64,000 nucleotides of DNA from Chitinophaga sp. sic0106 (GTDB taxonomy: Bacteria; Bacteroidota; Bacteroidia; Chitinophagales; Chitinophagaceae). Each line of letters opens with the position of its first letter. Positions within the stretch are counted from its first letter, which is position 1. Below, in pieces: positions 8,174 through 17,190 of the stretch. The stretch is from the NCBI RefSeq assembly GCF_019219075.1, contig NZ_JAHUWJ010000006.1:248001-312000 (forward strand), in the 5' to 3' direction. Under the pieces are notes generated by a model, which saw only the letters and a list, made by a program, of their open reading frames with translations, had not been told where the DNA came from and did no database searches. The position numbers were made by a program, and so were the translations under genes.

Positions 8174-9835
8174 TTACTTAGTTGCATTCGCTGTTTGCGT
8201 AATTGCCGTTACCGGCTTGCCTACGCAACCATTCGGCATCTGGATATGCAGCATAGCAGCCAGTGTAGCGGCAATGTCTGTCATATGCGTAATGTCGTTG
8301 GTTTGGCCGTTTTTGATATGCCAGCCCATAAACACCAGTGGAATGTGGATGTCGTAAGGGTTCCAGTTACCATGGGTAGTGCCTTTGGCGCTGCCGGCGA
8401 ACCATCCTGGTTCAGGAATAATCATTACCTGACCAGTGCGTTTTGGGTTATAGCCGTTAGCGATCATGGATTTGATAGGCTCAGGAACTGCGCTGTTACC
8501 GATGTTTTCAATGTCAACAGCGAACTGGATGCCTGGTTGTTTTACCAGGAAGTCGACCGTTACTTTTTTAATAGCATCGAAGTTGAGGTTCGGATTAGCA
8601 GCTACCTTTTTCAGGTCAAAGTTTACATGATAGTTCTGGAAAGATTTCACCAGTCCTTCCACGCCAAATTTCTCCTGCAGGAGGGTGTTCAGTTCAGGCA
8701 TGGTTTTCCTGTCCTGCGCGAGACCGGCAGGAAGGTTATGTTCCTTCATGAATTCAATGGCATGGGCTGCGCCGTGGTCGGCGGTAAGGAAAACGAGGTA
8801 ATTACCTTTGCCTACCTTTTTATCCAGGAAGCTGAAGAAGGCCGACAGGTCTTTATCCAGACGCAGGTAGGTGTCTTCTACTTCGATGGAGTTAGGACCA
8901 AACTGGTGACCTACGTAATCGGTAGAGGCACAGTTGATGGTCAGGAAATCCGTAACGGTATTGTTGCCCAGGTTGTAACCTTCCACTGCTGCTTTGGCAA
9001 AATCCAGGGTAAGGGTGTTGCCGAAAGGCGTAGAGCGCAGGCTGCCAGGATCCTTTGCGTAGATCGCAGGAAGGTTATGCGGGAATACCGGAGCGGTTTC
9101 TGTTTTATAAGGACCTTCCCAACGGTTATCGTCAGCGGTGCTTTGCACGTATGACGCGATTGGGTACAGCGGGTTCCATGGTTTGGACATCAGCTGTTGC
9201 GGTTCTTTGCGTGCATTGAATTTTTTTACCCATTCAGGTAAATCGTTCATGTAGTAGTTGCTGGTGATGAAGCTGGCGTTGGCATCGTCGAGCCAGAAGG
9301 CGCCATCAGGCGTGTGTCCGGCAGGGAGTATGGAGGCGCGGTCTTTCAGGGATACGCCTACCACTTTAGAGCGGAAGTTGGTAGCCAGTTTCAGCTCGTC
9401 GGTGATGGTGGAGGCCAGCAGGTTGCGTGGCGACATTTTACCAGCATCGCTGTTGCTGCCAACAGGAGCAACGGTGGTATCTTCTGTGCAATACCATTTT
9501 CTGCCTGTTACCTGGTCGGTCCAGTCGTTACCGGTAATGCCGTGGATGGCAGGTACAGAGCCGGTGTATACGGTGCTGTGACCTACAGCAGTAAAGGATG
9601 GAAGGTGGCTTATGTAGGTGTTTTCGCAGGAGAAACCTTCTCCCAGCATGCGTTTAAAGCCACCCGCTTCATAGCGGTCGTAGTATCGGTAGAGGTAATC
9701 CCATCTCATCTGATCTACCACAATCCCTACAATCAGCTTTGGTTTTGCATTCACCTGCGCTACTGCTGAGAAGCTTTGCATTACTGCTACTGCTCCCAGT
9801 ACTAGTGCGCTCACCGTTCTTTTGGATACTGTCAT
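8174..9835 (-). CDS. Periplasmic alkaline phosphatase, PafA-like
   Basis: This 553-residue protein belongs to the alkaline phosphatase superfamily and resembles the PafA-type phosphomonoesterases common in Bacteroidota. A signal peptide is present (about 1-26, ending SAVAQ). The start of the fold, KLIVGIVVDQMRWDYLYRYY, holds the first metal-binding Asp. The predicted Thr nucleophile is T82 in SFTAVGHST. The Lys-x-Arg pair found in PafA is matched by K164 and R166 in SLKDRASILPAGH. Further metal ligands are in TADHGAAHA and in the C-terminal GTTHGNWNPYD block. It lies 3' of the glp genes on the same strand, separated by 105 bases with a possible own promoter. It would release phosphate from exported phosphomonoesters such as phosphocholine or glycerol phosphate. 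The exact substrate is not shown by the sequence. Confidence 0.85.
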   Translation of the reverse strand: MTVSKRTVSALVLGAVAVMQSFSAVAQVNAKPKLIVGIVVDQMRWDYLYRYYDRYEAGGFKRMLGEGFSCENTYISHLPSFTAVGHSTVYTGSVPAIHGITGNDWTDQVTGRKWYCTEDTTVAPVGSNSDAGKMSPRNLLASTITDELKLATNFRSKVVGVSLKDRASILPAGHTPDGAFWLDDANASFITSNYYMNDLPEWVKKFNARKEPQQLMSKPWNPLYPIASYVQSTADDNRWEGPYKTETAPVFPHNLPAIYAKDPGSLRSTPFGNTLTLDFAKAAVEGYNLGNNTVTDFLTINCASTDYVGHQFGPNSIEVEDTYLRLDKDLSAFFSFLDKKVGKGNYLVFLTADHGAAHAIEFMKEHNLPAGLAQDRKTMPELNTLLQEKFGVEGLVKSFQNYHVNFDLKKVAANPNLNFDAIKKVTVDFLVKQPGIQFAVDIENIGNSAVPEPIKSMIANGYNPKRTGQVMIIPEPGWFAGSAKGTTHGNWNPYDIHIPLVFMGWHIKNGQTNDITHMTDIAATLAAMLHIQMPNGCVGKPVTAITQTANATK

Positions 9836-9882
9836 GTTGTTTTGTTGTTGATTTTACAAGGCTGTATATAAAAATCGAGCGT

Positions 9883-9890
9883 CAAACTTA
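9883..9890 (-). promoter_or_regulatory. Candidate -7 element of the phosphatase gene
   Basis: On the minus strand the bases read TAAGTTTG, matching TANNTTTG, 48 bases before the start codon. No good -33 TTTG is visible. If real, the phosphatase can be expressed apart from the glp operon. Confidence 0.35.
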
Positions 9891-9940
9891 TCAAATAATG
9901 GTTTGAATTCGAATTTTTTTTATGCGAACGGTAAATCCGC

Positions 9941-10861
9941 TTACAGGCCGGCTGCCGCGAAATGATTAGGGTAGTCGGTAATAATACCGTCCACGCCCAT
10001 TTTGCGGAGTTCCTTCATTTTATCGGCTTCCTGAACAGTCCATGGAACAATCACCATTTTCTGTGCATGGCATTTTTGTACCAGCTCAGGCGTCACCATT
10101 TCAAAGTATGGATTGTAGAAGTACGGCGTGAATCCTAAAGCTTTCATGTTCTCTTCGAACGTTACTTTTTTATCGCCTGTCAGGAATCCTAACTTGATAT
10201 TAGGATATCTGCGATGCATTACCTGGAGCGGGCGCATGTCGAACGACTGCACATACAGGCGGTGGCCCAGTTTGCCCAGTTGCTTAACTGCCATCATTTT
10301 GGTGATGTATTCTTCTGGTGCCGGTTGTTCGGTGCCATCGGTTTTTTCGCTGGATTTGATTTCCAGCAGGTAGTAAGCAGGAGGGAGGTGGTGTTTTTTC
10401 GTATAGGCTTCCACGGAGTCGATCATTTCACCCAGCAGTGGCGCGTAGCTGCGCATGTGCTGTTGCTCAGGGAAGGCCGGATATGCTTTTTCACCGATGA
10501 TGAACGGACGGATATCTTTATAATCCATCTGGTAAAAAGTATATTTTTTTCTTTCTTCCGGGGAGATGTCAGACCCGTCGGGCTTGGTGGTATAGCTCGG
10601 GGTAAAGGACGCATCGTGATATACTACTACCTGGCCATCTTTGGTGATATGGATATCGAACTCGATGGTGTTGGCGCCGGTTTCCAGTCCCTTGTACATA
10701 GCGGGAATGGTGTTTTCCGGCATGAGGCCGCGGGTGCCGCGGTGGCCTACTTTAAATACTTTCGGATCGTTGCCTTTCTTAGCGGGAATGATGGTGAATG
10801 CTGAGATAGCAGCAGTGGCAAGTGCCAATGCGCTGATGGCAAAGGTTGTTTTTTTATGCAT
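9941..10861 (-). CDS. Secreted glycerophosphodiester phosphodiesterase
   Basis: The enzyme should hydrolyse glycerophosphodiesters, left after deacylation of phospholipids, to glycerol 3-phosphate and an alcohol. I take ATG 10861 as the start, not the upstream in-frame ATG at 10909, because it begins a normal signal peptide (MHKKTTFAISALALATAAIS). GDPD motifs are complete: HRG at 40-42, PENT at 48-51, the metal ligands E67 and D69 in IEFDIHITKDG, and the HD pair at 82-83. The length (306 residues) fits the exported GlpQ type. It is the last gene of the glpD-glpK-glpF run, though separated from glpF by a gap with two hairpins. It would feed the glycerol pathway from the periplasm. Confidence 0.88.
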   Translation of the reverse strand: MHKKTTFAISALALATAAISAFTIIPAKKGNDPKVFKVGHRGTRGLMPENTIPAMYKGLETGANTIEFDIHITKDGQVVVYHDASFTPSYTTKPDGSDISPEERKKYTFYQMDYKDIRPFIIGEKAYPAFPEQQHMRSYAPLLGEMIDSVEAYTKKHHLPPAYYLLEIKSSEKTDGTEQPAPEEYITKMMAVKQLGKLGHRLYVQSFDMRPLQVMHRRYPNIKLGFLTGDKKVTFEENMKALGFTPYFYNPYFEMVTPELVQKCHAQKMVIVPWTVQEADKMKELRKMGVDGIITDYPNHFAAAGL

Positions 10862-10886
10862 GGTAGTGTTTTTATTTAGTTCGAAG

Positions 10887-10950
10887 ATGCAGGGCCAAAG
10901 GCCCTGCATAGGTTGTGCAAAAAGTATGGGTCGGCCCGAATAAATTCGGG
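10887..10950. repeat. Two short hairpins between glpF and the GDPD gene
   Basis: ATGCAGGGCC pairs with GGCCCTGCAT (10887-10909, loop AAA), and CCCGAA pairs with TTCGGG (10935-10950, loop TAAA). Neither has a T-run. They lie inside the presumed glp transcript and could set the ratio of glpF to GDPD message. Confidence 0.55.
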
Positions 10951-10990
10951 TACCTGATGGAGGCGATTCTCCACGTCATCATTTGATTTT

Positions 10991-11722
10991 TTATGGTTGT
11001 AAAGCAAGGTAAAGTGCAGCCGCCAGTGATGCGCCAATCACCGGACCGAGTACCGGTACCCATGCATATCCCCAATCACTGCCGCCTTTACCTTTAATAG
11101 GTAACAGCTGGTGCATAATACGCGGGCCCAGATCTCTCGCCGGATTAATAGCATAACCGGTAGTGCCTCCCAGGGAAAGGCCGATTACCCATACCACGAA
11201 AGCCACTGGTATAGCGCCTAAAGAGCCCATGCCGATCGGTTCTTTGTTGTCGCCGAGTTCTCCGCCTGCAAAATAAAATACCGCGAAAATCAGGACAAAG
11301 GTACCGGTGATTTCACATATCAGGTTCAGCGCAGTATTGCGTATAGCCGGTTCCGTGCAAAAGGTGGCGCGCTGCAGGCCTGTGTCGGGTGTGTTGTCGT
11401 AGTGATCTTTGTAGTTGAGCCATACCAGGCTGGTACCCGCCATTGCGCCCAGCATTTGTGCGGCGATAAAGGAGGGCGCCTGTGCCCAGGCGAACTTGCC
11501 TGCAATGGCCAGGCCGATTGTAACGGCAGGGTTGAGGTGAGCGCCGCTTACCGGACCTGCCACTACTACGCCGGTGAATACAGCCAGTGCCCATCCGGTG
11601 GTGATCACGATCCATCCGCCACCGTTGCCTTTGGTTTTGTTAAGTACCACATTGGCTACTACGCCATTACCAAGGAGTATTAGCAGGGCGGTGCCCAGAA
11701 ATTCTGCAATAAAGGGTGTCAT
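10991..11722 (-). CDS. glpF: Glycerol facilitator (aquaglyceroporin)
   Basis: This 243-residue inner-membrane channel lets glycerol enter by facilitated diffusion. Both pore motifs are present: NPA at 64-66 in SGAHLNPAVTIG, and NPARD at 193-197 in GYAINPARDLGPR. The Asp after NPAR is typical of glycerol-conducting members rather than water-only aquaporins. Six membrane spans can be followed by eye. It begins 17 bases after the end of glpK, so the two are cotranscribed, and glycerol is phosphorylated as it enters. Confidence 0.95.
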   Translation of the reverse strand: MTPFIAEFLGTALLILLGNGVVANVVLNKTKGNGGGWIVITTGWALAVFTGVVVAGPVSGAHLNPAVTIGLAIAGKFAWAQAPSFIAAQMLGAMAGTSLVWLNYKDHYDNTPDTGLQRATFCTEPAIRNTALNLICEITGTFVLIFAVFYFAGGELGDNKEPIGMGSLGAIPVAFVVWVIGLSLGGTTGYAINPARDLGPRIMHQLLPIKGKGGSDWGYAWVPVLGPVIGASLAAALYLALQP

Positions 11723-11739
11723 AACGAGGTTTTAAATAT

Positions 11740-13233
11740 TTACAGTTGTGCCCATGTTTTAGCGGTGGTTACTGCTTTGTTCCAGCCGGCAATCCAGTTT
11801 TCACGCTGGGTGGCATCACCGTTTGGCGTAAAGCATTTTTCCATGTTCCACTGGCTGCGGATCTCTTCCAGATCCTGCCAGTAGCCGGTGGCTAAACCTG
11901 CAAGGTAGGCGGCGCCAAGCGCAGTGGTTTCCGTTATACCAGGCCTTACTACCTGCGATTGCAGGATGTCGGCCTGGAACTGCATCAATAAGTTATTGGC
12001 TGTGGCGCCACCGTCTACCCGCAGTTCTTTTATGCTGATGTTGGCATCTGCCTCCATTGCTTTTAATACGTCCATGGTTTGGTAGGCAATGCTTTCCAAA
12101 GCTGCACGTGCAATATGTCCGGAGTTGGTTCCCCTGGTCATACCTACCAGTGTGCCGCGTGCGTGCTGGTCCCAGTGTGGTGCGCCGAGGCCTGCAAATG
12201 CCGGTACCAGGTATACGCCATCGTTCTGTGGTACGCTGGCTGCAAGTGCTTCTACTTCCGAGGAAGCACGGATGATGCCCAGCCCGTCGCGGAGCCACTG
12301 TACAATAGCGCCTGCAATGAATATGCTGCCTTCCAGTGCATAATTCACCTGGCCGTTGACCTTCCATGCAACAGTAGTCAGCAGGTTATTGTTGCTGAGT
12401 ATTGGTTTTTCTCCGATGTTCATGAGCATGAAACATCCGGTGCCGTAGGTGTTTTTTACCATGCCGGGTGCGGTACACATTTGTCCGAACAGGGCGGACT
12501 GCTGATCGCCGGCGATACCTGCAATGGGTATTTCAACGGCGAATACGCCGGGGGCGGTATGGCCGTATACTTCGCTGGACTCCTTAACTTCCGGTAATAT
12601 TGAAGCGGGGATATCCAGTAATGCCAGCAGCTCTTCGTCCCATTGCTGGGTGTGTATATTGAACAGCATGGTACGGGAGGCGTTGGTGATATCCGTTGCA
12701 TGAACAGCTCCGTGGGTAAGGTTCCATATCAGCCAGCTGTCGATGGTGCCAAAGGCGAGTTCTCCTTTAGCGGCCAGTTCGCGGGCGCCGGCTACGTTGT
12801 CGAGTATCCATTTTATTTTGGTGCCGGAAAAGTAAGCGTCGATGACGAGGCCTGTTTTTTCACGGATCAGCGGTTCTTTTCCTGCTGCTTTGAGGCTGTC
12901 GCAGTAGGCAGCTGTGCGGCGGTCCTGCCATACGATGGCGTTATATACCGGCTTACCTGTTTTGCGGTTCCATACTACGGTGGTTTCGCGTTGGTTGGTG
13001 ATACCGATGGCGGCCACGTTGGTGCCTTCGAGGCCTGCTTTGGCAATGGCTTCAGTGGCCACGCCTATCTGGCTGCTCCAGATTTCCATCGGATCATGTT
13101 CTACCCATCCCGGTTGCGGGAATATCTGGGTAAATTCTTTCTGTGCCACAGATTTTATGCTGCCGCTTTTATCGAATAGGATAGCTCTTGAGCTGGTGGT
13201 GCCCTGGTCCAGCGCCATTATGTACCTGTTCAT
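11740..13233 (-). CDS. glpK: Glycerol kinase
   Basis: The product phosphorylates glycerol to sn-glycerol 3-phosphate with ATP in the cytoplasm. The start at 13233 ([20 protein letters not shown]) gives 497 residues, the normal size; the frame is open to 13278, but that would add 15 residues not usual in the family. FGGY kinase landmarks are the N-terminal DQGTTSSR phosphate-binding loop, [10 protein letters not shown], the ATP-site [11 protein letters not shown], and [18 protein letters not shown] near the C-terminus. It is flanked by glpD upstream (61-base gap) and glpF downstream. Confidence 0.96.
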   Translation of the reverse strand: MNRYIMALDQGTTSSRAILFDKSGSIKSVAQKEFTQIFPQPGWVEHDPMEIWSSQIGVATEAIAKAGLEGTNVAAIGITNQRETTVVWNRKTGKPVYNAIVWQDRRTAAYCDSLKAAGKEPLIREKTGLVIDAYFSGTKIKWILDNVAGARELAAKGELAFGTIDSWLIWNLTHGAVHATDITNASRTMLFNIHTQQWDEELLALLDIPASILPEVKESSEVYGHTAPGVFAVEIPIAGIAGDQQSALFGQMCTAPGMVKNTYGTGCFMLMNIGEKPILSNNNLLTTVAWKVNGQVNYALEGSIFIAGAIVQWLRDGLGIIRASSEVEALAASVPQNDGVYLVPAFAGLGAPHWDQHARGTLVGMTRGTNSGHIARAALESIAYQTMDVLKAMEADANISIKELRVDGGATANNLLMQFQADILQSQVVRPGITETTALGAAYLAGLATGYWQDLEEIRSQWNMEKCFTPNGDATQRENWIAGWNKAVTTAKTWAQL

Positions 13234-13294
13234 GTTTTTCGTTTTTTCGTGGATTGAAGGTTTTACACAGTTAAGCAAACTGCGAGTTTACTAT

Positions 13295-14896
13295 TTATAC
13301 TGTTATTGGCAAAGGCTGTTGTTGTTTTTGTGGTGAAAGGAGATAGTGTTGGGCCATGGCGGTAAACTCCGCTACCTGTGCCTGTTCCCATTCCTTTCCT
13401 TTTCCGTTGATACCGGCCATGATGGCGGCTACTTCGGGCGCCATGGCGATGGCTGCTGCTGCATCCAGGAAAAGAGCCCGGAGGCGGCGTGCGAGGACGT
13501 CCTCAACGGTATGGGCCATTTCGTTTTCGGTGGCCCAGGCTACCTGCGCTTTGATGTATGGAAAGGCAGGATGCAATTGCGCTGCCATTTCCGGATGCCG
13601 TACAATATATGATTTTATACTGGCAGCTTCGCTGCCATATACATCTAACGGTGCGCCGTCGGTAGGGCGGAGCTGGTAGCCGGTGATGCGGAGGTCTTTG
13701 GTGCGACAAGCGACGGGGGTGAGTCCTCCTTTGCTGATGGCCAGGTTTACGGTGTCTTCGGCCATGCGGCGGAAGGTGGTCCATTTACCACCGGTGATGG
13801 TGATCAGGCCGGAATCAGCCACCATGAGCTTGTGGCTACGTGAAATTTCCTTGGTGCTGCCGGTATTTTTTTGTGGTGCTGCCAGTGGGCGTAAGCCTGC
13901 GAATACGCTTTTCACATCTTTACGTGTAGGGATGCGCGTTAGGTACTGGGCGGCGGTATTTAATATGAATTCGATTTCCTGTTCGAGGGCTACCGGCTCC
14001 AGGCTGTGTTCATTCAGCGGGGTGTCGGTAGTGCCGAGCAGCACTTTCTCATGCCATGGAACGGCAAAGAGCACGCGGCCGTCGGAGGTTTTAGGGATCA
14101 TGATGGCGGTGTCGCTGTTGAGGAACTCCTTGTCGAGTACCAGGTGTACGCCCTGGCTGGGTCTTACCATATTAGGTGCTCCGGGATTATCCATTTGCAG
14201 CACTTCGTCCACAAATACGCCGGTGGCGTTGATCACTACTTTGGCGTTGATGTCCAGCTGCTGACCGGTGTCGGTATCATTTGCGAGGGCGCCGCTGATT
14301 TGTCCGTTCGTTTTTTTCAGGCCGGTTACTTTGCAGTAGTTGAGCAGTACGGCGCCGTGGGCGGCCGCTGTTTGGGCTACGTTTACGGCAAGGCGGGCAT
14401 CGTCAAACTGCCCGTCGTGGTACACAATGCCGCCTTTAAGGCCCTGCGCCTTGATATTAGGCAGCCGGCTGGTAACGGCATTTTTACCGATATGATGTGA
14501 TTTTCCCAGGCTCAGTTTGCCGGAGAGCAGATCGTAAATTTTAAGTCCGATGGTATAAAAAGGCCCCTGCCACCAGCTGTAGTGGGGGATGATGAATTGT
14601 TGGTTATGTGCCAGGTGGGGGGCGTTGGCCAGCAAAAGCCCTCTTTCATACAGCGCTTCACGAACCAGGGCGATATCGCCCTGGGCGAGGTATCGCACCC
14701 CTCCGTGTACCAGTTTGGTACTGCGGCTGGAAGTGCCTTTGGCAAAGTCGGCCTGCTCCAGCAGCAGGGTTTTATAGCCGCGAGTGGCGGCATCCATGGC
14801 TATTCCCAGGCCGGTGGCGCCACCGCCAATGATGAGGATGTCCCAGGTTTGCCGGGAGTGATTGCTGACCTGCTGTAAGGCTTCTGACCGCTTCAT
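13295..14896 (-). CDS. glpD: Aerobic FAD-dependent glycerol-3-phosphate dehydrogenase
   Basis: The 533-residue enzyme oxidises glycerol 3-phosphate to dihydroxyacetone phosphate and passes electrons to the quinone pool at the inner membrane. The FAD-binding GGGATGLG motif is at 24-31, followed by the family block GTSSRSTKLVHGGVRYL. Mid-protein ATGVFVDE and LLGTTDTP match the DAO fold, and the C-terminal all-helical domain is complete. It is the first gene of the minus-strand run glpD-glpK-glpF-GDPD. It starts next to a cluster of repeated half-sites shared with the divergent regulator gene, so repression by that regulator is likely. Confidence 0.96.
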   Translation of the reverse strand: MKRSEALQQVSNHSRQTWDILIIGGGATGLGIAMDAATRGYKTLLLEQADFAKGTSSRSTKLVHGGVRYLAQGDIALVREALYERGLLLANAPHLAHNQQFIIPHYSWWQGPFYTIGLKIYDLLSGKLSLGKSHHIGKNAVTSRLPNIKAQGLKGGIVYHDGQFDDARLAVNVAQTAAAHGAVLLNYCKVTGLKKTNGQISGALANDTDTGQQLDINAKVVINATGVFVDEVLQMDNPGAPNMVRPSQGVHLVLDKEFLNSDTAIMIPKTSDGRVLFAVPWHEKVLLGTTDTPLNEHSLEPVALEQEIEFILNTAAQYLTRIPTRKDVKSVFAGLRPLAAPQKNTGSTKEISRSHKLMVADSGLITITGGKWTTFRRMAEDTVNLAISKGGLTPVACRTKDLRITGYQLRPTDGAPLDVYGSEAASIKSYIVRHPEMAAQLHPAFPYIKAQVAWATENEMAHTVEDVLARRLRALFLDAAAAIAMAPEVAAIMAGINGKGKEWEQAQVAEFTAMAQHYLLSPQKQQQPLPITV

Positions 14897-14931
14897 GAGT
14901 GAAATCCTTTTCTTTTGTTTTGTTTGAGATA

Positions 14932-14972
14932 TTTCGTTTTCGTTTGCAAGATAAAACGAAACATAACGAAAC
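14932..14972. promoter_or_regulatory. Repeated TTTCGT/ACGAAA half-sites: probable GlpR-type operator
   Basis: Between glpD and the divergent DeoR-type gene lie TTTCGTTTTCGTTT (14932-14945) and AAAACGAAACATAACGAAAC (14953-14972). That is two half-sites in one orientation followed by two in the other, forming a large inverted repeat centred near 14950. Known GlpR operators also use TTCG half-sites. The position, about 40-80 bases before both start codons, suits control of both genes. Confidence 0.65.
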
Positions 14973-15052
14973 CAAAATAAACAATTAAATGAAAAAAAAG
15001 AAAATAATTAGATATTTGGTAAAGGAAGTATTCAAAAGGTTAATTTTACGTT

Positions 15053-15823
15053 ATGTCTATGATAAACATTGCGGAACGCCATAAATATATATTGGATAAA
15101 CTACAGGAAAAGAGCGCCGTTTCGGTGGTCGACCTCTGTCGTGAACTGGATGTTTCGGCTGTTACCATCCGAAAGGATCTGAAACTGCTGGAAGATAAAT
15201 CTTTATTATATCGCACCCATGGCGGTGCCACCACCGCTAATCCCTATACGAATGATAAGCCGGTAAATGAAAAGGAGCATATCCGCATGGAGGAGAAGAG
15301 TGCCATCGGTATAGCGGCCGCTAATCTGATTAACAGAGACGATGCCATCATCATCGCATCCGGCACCACCGTACAGGCGCTGGCCAGGCATATTCAGCCC
15401 AAAGGGCAGCTAACGGTGATTACAGGGGCGTTAAACGTCTCTTTAGAGCTTTTACGGCATACGAACATAGAGGTGATCCAGCTGGGCGGTAGCCTGCGCA
15501 ATAGCTCTACTTCCGTTACCGGGCCTTATGCGGAGCGGGTACTGGCTGATTTCTCCTGTAGTAAGTTATTTTTAGGGGTAGACGGTATAGACCTCGAATT
15601 TGGATTTACCACGACCCATATCATGGAAGCACATCTGAACCAAAAGATGATTGCCACTGCACAAAAAACGATTGTACTGGCTGATTCGAGCAAGTTTGGC
15701 AAGCGGGGTTTCGGTAGGATTTGCGGGGTGGAAGATGTGGACGAGATTATTACGGATAAAGGTATAGCAGCACATATCGTGAAACAGCTGGAAGATGCAG
15801 GGGTGAAGGTGACAATTGTTTAA
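15053..15823 (+). CDS. glpR: DeoR/GlpR-family transcriptional repressor of the glp genes
   Basis: The 256-residue protein has an N-terminal winged-helix DNA-binding domain (about 3-57, including VDLCRELDVSAVTIRKDLKL and YRTHGGA) and a C-terminal sugar-phosphate-binding DeoRC domain (about 75-230, with IIIASGTTVQALARHI and LFLGVDGID). Members sense phosphorylated ligands; next to glpD and glpK the likely ligand is glycerol 3-phosphate. It is transcribed away from glpD, and the region between holds repeated half-sites. The start at 15053 is used; the Met two codons later is equally possible. The glpR name rests on context. Confidence 0.85.
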   Translation: MSMINIAERHKYILDKLQEKSAVSVVDLCRELDVSAVTIRKDLKLLEDKSLLYRTHGGATTANPYTNDKPVNEKEHIRMEEKSAIGIAAANLINRDDAIIIASGTTVQALARHIQPKGQLTVITGALNVSLELLRHTNIEVIQLGGSLRNSSTSVTGPYAERVLADFSCSKLFLGVDGIDLEFGFTTTHIMEAHLNQKMIATAQKTIVLADSSKFGKRGFGRICGVEDVDEIITDKGIAAHIVKQLEDAGVKVTIV

Positions 15824-15886
15824 TTGTTTGTAGCCGAAGGCGGCTGGCAATCTTTTTTCTCGCAAAGAAGCGTAAGGATCGTAAAC

Positions 15887-15925
15887 TCGCTCCTGGGGCC
15901 GCAGGCCCCAGGAGCGAACTTTTTT
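15887..15925 (+). terminator. Intrinsic terminator of the glpR-like gene
   Basis: A perfect 14-bp stem (15887-15900 with 15904-15917) with a GCA loop, closed by GGCC, is followed by ACTTTTTTT. Confidence 0.85.
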
Positions 15926-15926
15926 T

Positions 15927-16152
15927 CACGCAAAGCAGCATAAGGGGCATAAGCAGCAAAGGCCTGCATTTTGTTCCAATGAGTTTGATTAATTGAGACA
16001 ACCGAATTTTACCTTGCTCCTCTGTTGGCACAGGCAATACAACACAACCAATACAACACAGGCAATAGAAGCAAGACAACACAACACAGGCAATACAACA
16101 TAAGCAATACAACACAAGCCTTAGCTGCTTACCTGCTTTGCTGCTTTGCGTG
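15927..16152. repeat. 14-bp tandem repeat array inside a 14-bp inverted repeat
   Basis: This region lies between the glpR-like gene and the AraC gene and has no convincing gene. From 16035 to 16118 a 14-base unit (CAATACAACACAGG) repeats six times in phase. Four copies keep CAATACAACA exactly (16035, 16049, 16091, 16105); the copies at 16063 and 16077 are diverged. CACGCAAAGCAGCA at 15927-15940 is matched by its exact complement at 16139-16152, so the array sits in the loop of a large inverted repeat. The minus-strand frame over the array would encode a Cys/Leu/Val-rich peptide and is taken as a by-product of the repeat. Confidence 0.75.
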
Positions 16153-16218
16153 CAAAAAAGATCGCTCTCCCGGCGCCGAAGCCGCCTCACACACATTACA
16201 TCTTTTCGGAAAAAAAAA

Positions 16219-17103
16219 TTAAATCACCGCCGCTCGGTTCCGGTACTGCGTCGGCGTTTCGCCTGTCACCTGCTTAAACAGCCGCGCAAAATAATTGGGC
16301 GACTGAAAATTCAACTCAAACGCTACACTGGATATATCCCGGCTGCTATCCAGCAGCAATATCTGGCTGTGTAAAATATTCACCTCATTAATCCACTGCT
16401 TTGGAGGCTTGCCGGTAGCCTGTTTCACGGTTTTATTCAAATAATTTTCGGAGATATTCAACTCAGCTGCATAAAAAGCTACCTGCTTTTGCTGCAGGTG
16501 ATGCTGCTGTACCAGCTCCCGGAAATGCAGCGCCAGCTCAAGTGTACGACTGCGTTTGGGGCGTTGCTCGCCGGCGGCCACCATGATCTTTTGCAGCATA
16601 GGCCGGAAAAGCCCTATGGCTACATCCAGGGAGGAGTTTTTCAAGGCCAGTTCTTCCTCCAGTAGTATAATGAGACTACTCAGCCATTTTACCGCCTGCG
16701 GCGGCACTTGTACAAAGGGAGATACAAAGAAAAAATTGAACAACTGCCCGTGCAGGGCCAGGTTCTCTACCACCTCATTTTCAAATACTACGAAAAAGCC
16801 TGCGGCGTCCTTAGAAATCTCCAGCGTGGCCGTGATGGCGCCCTGGCGGATCAGCAGCAGGGAGTTGGCCGCCAGCCGGTGACTGTCCGTTTCCAGCTGC
16901 TGTACGATATGGCCTTTGGTAACAAAAATGAGGAAGTTGAAAGAAGTGCGGTAGGGAAGTACCGGAATCACAATATCACGGAGGTATTGCTCTATACGAT
17001 ATACCTGCAGCTGCGCATCATTCAGCAGCACCTGCCGGGATATACCAGGTAAAAACTGCCGCTTGTACTCAAAATTCGAAAATATTTTTACCGACGACCT
17101 CAT
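16219..17103 (-). CDS. AraC-family transcriptional regulator
   Basis: The 294-residue protein has an N-terminal cupin-like sensing domain (about 25-170, with VLPYRTSFNFLIFVTKG) and a C-terminal AraC double helix-turn-helix (about 195-290). The latter is recognised by VAFYAAELNISENYLNKTVK and ISSVAFELNFQSPNYFARLF, then TGETPTQYR. It is divergent from the small secreted-protein gene at 17191, only 87 bases away, and about 660 bases upstream of the urease operon. The ligand and targets are unknown; control of its divergent neighbour is the simplest guess. Confidence 0.88.
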   Translation of the reverse strand: MRSSVKIFSNFEYKRQFLPGISRQVLLNDAQLQVYRIEQYLRDIVIPVLPYRTSFNFLIFVTKGHIVQQLETDSHRLAANSLLLIRQGAITATLEISKDAAGFFVVFENEVVENLALHGQLFNFFFVSPFVQVPPQAVKWLSSLIILLEEELALKNSSLDVAIGLFRPMLQKIMVAAGEQRPKRSRTLELALHFRELVQQHHLQQKQVAFYAAELNISENYLNKTVKQATGKPPKQWINEVNILHSQILLLDSSRDISSVAFELNFQSPNYFARLFKQVTGETPTQYRNRAAVI

Positions 17104-17190
17104 AACAGCAAAATTACCGGATTTTGGCTAGAATAGTCATGATTTGTGCTATCCTTCTTTTTTATTTCGTTGTAATTTGCGGTTCGAAAG

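Noticed and set aside
16028..16120. CRISPR array
   Set aside because: The units are 14 bases and directly adjacent, without unique spacers, and no cas gene is present.
15750..16196. Minus-strand frame encoding a Cys/Leu/Val-rich hydrophobic peptide
   Set aside because: The unusual composition is simply the translation of the 14-bp tandem repeat; there is no start context, and part overlaps the glpR-like gene.
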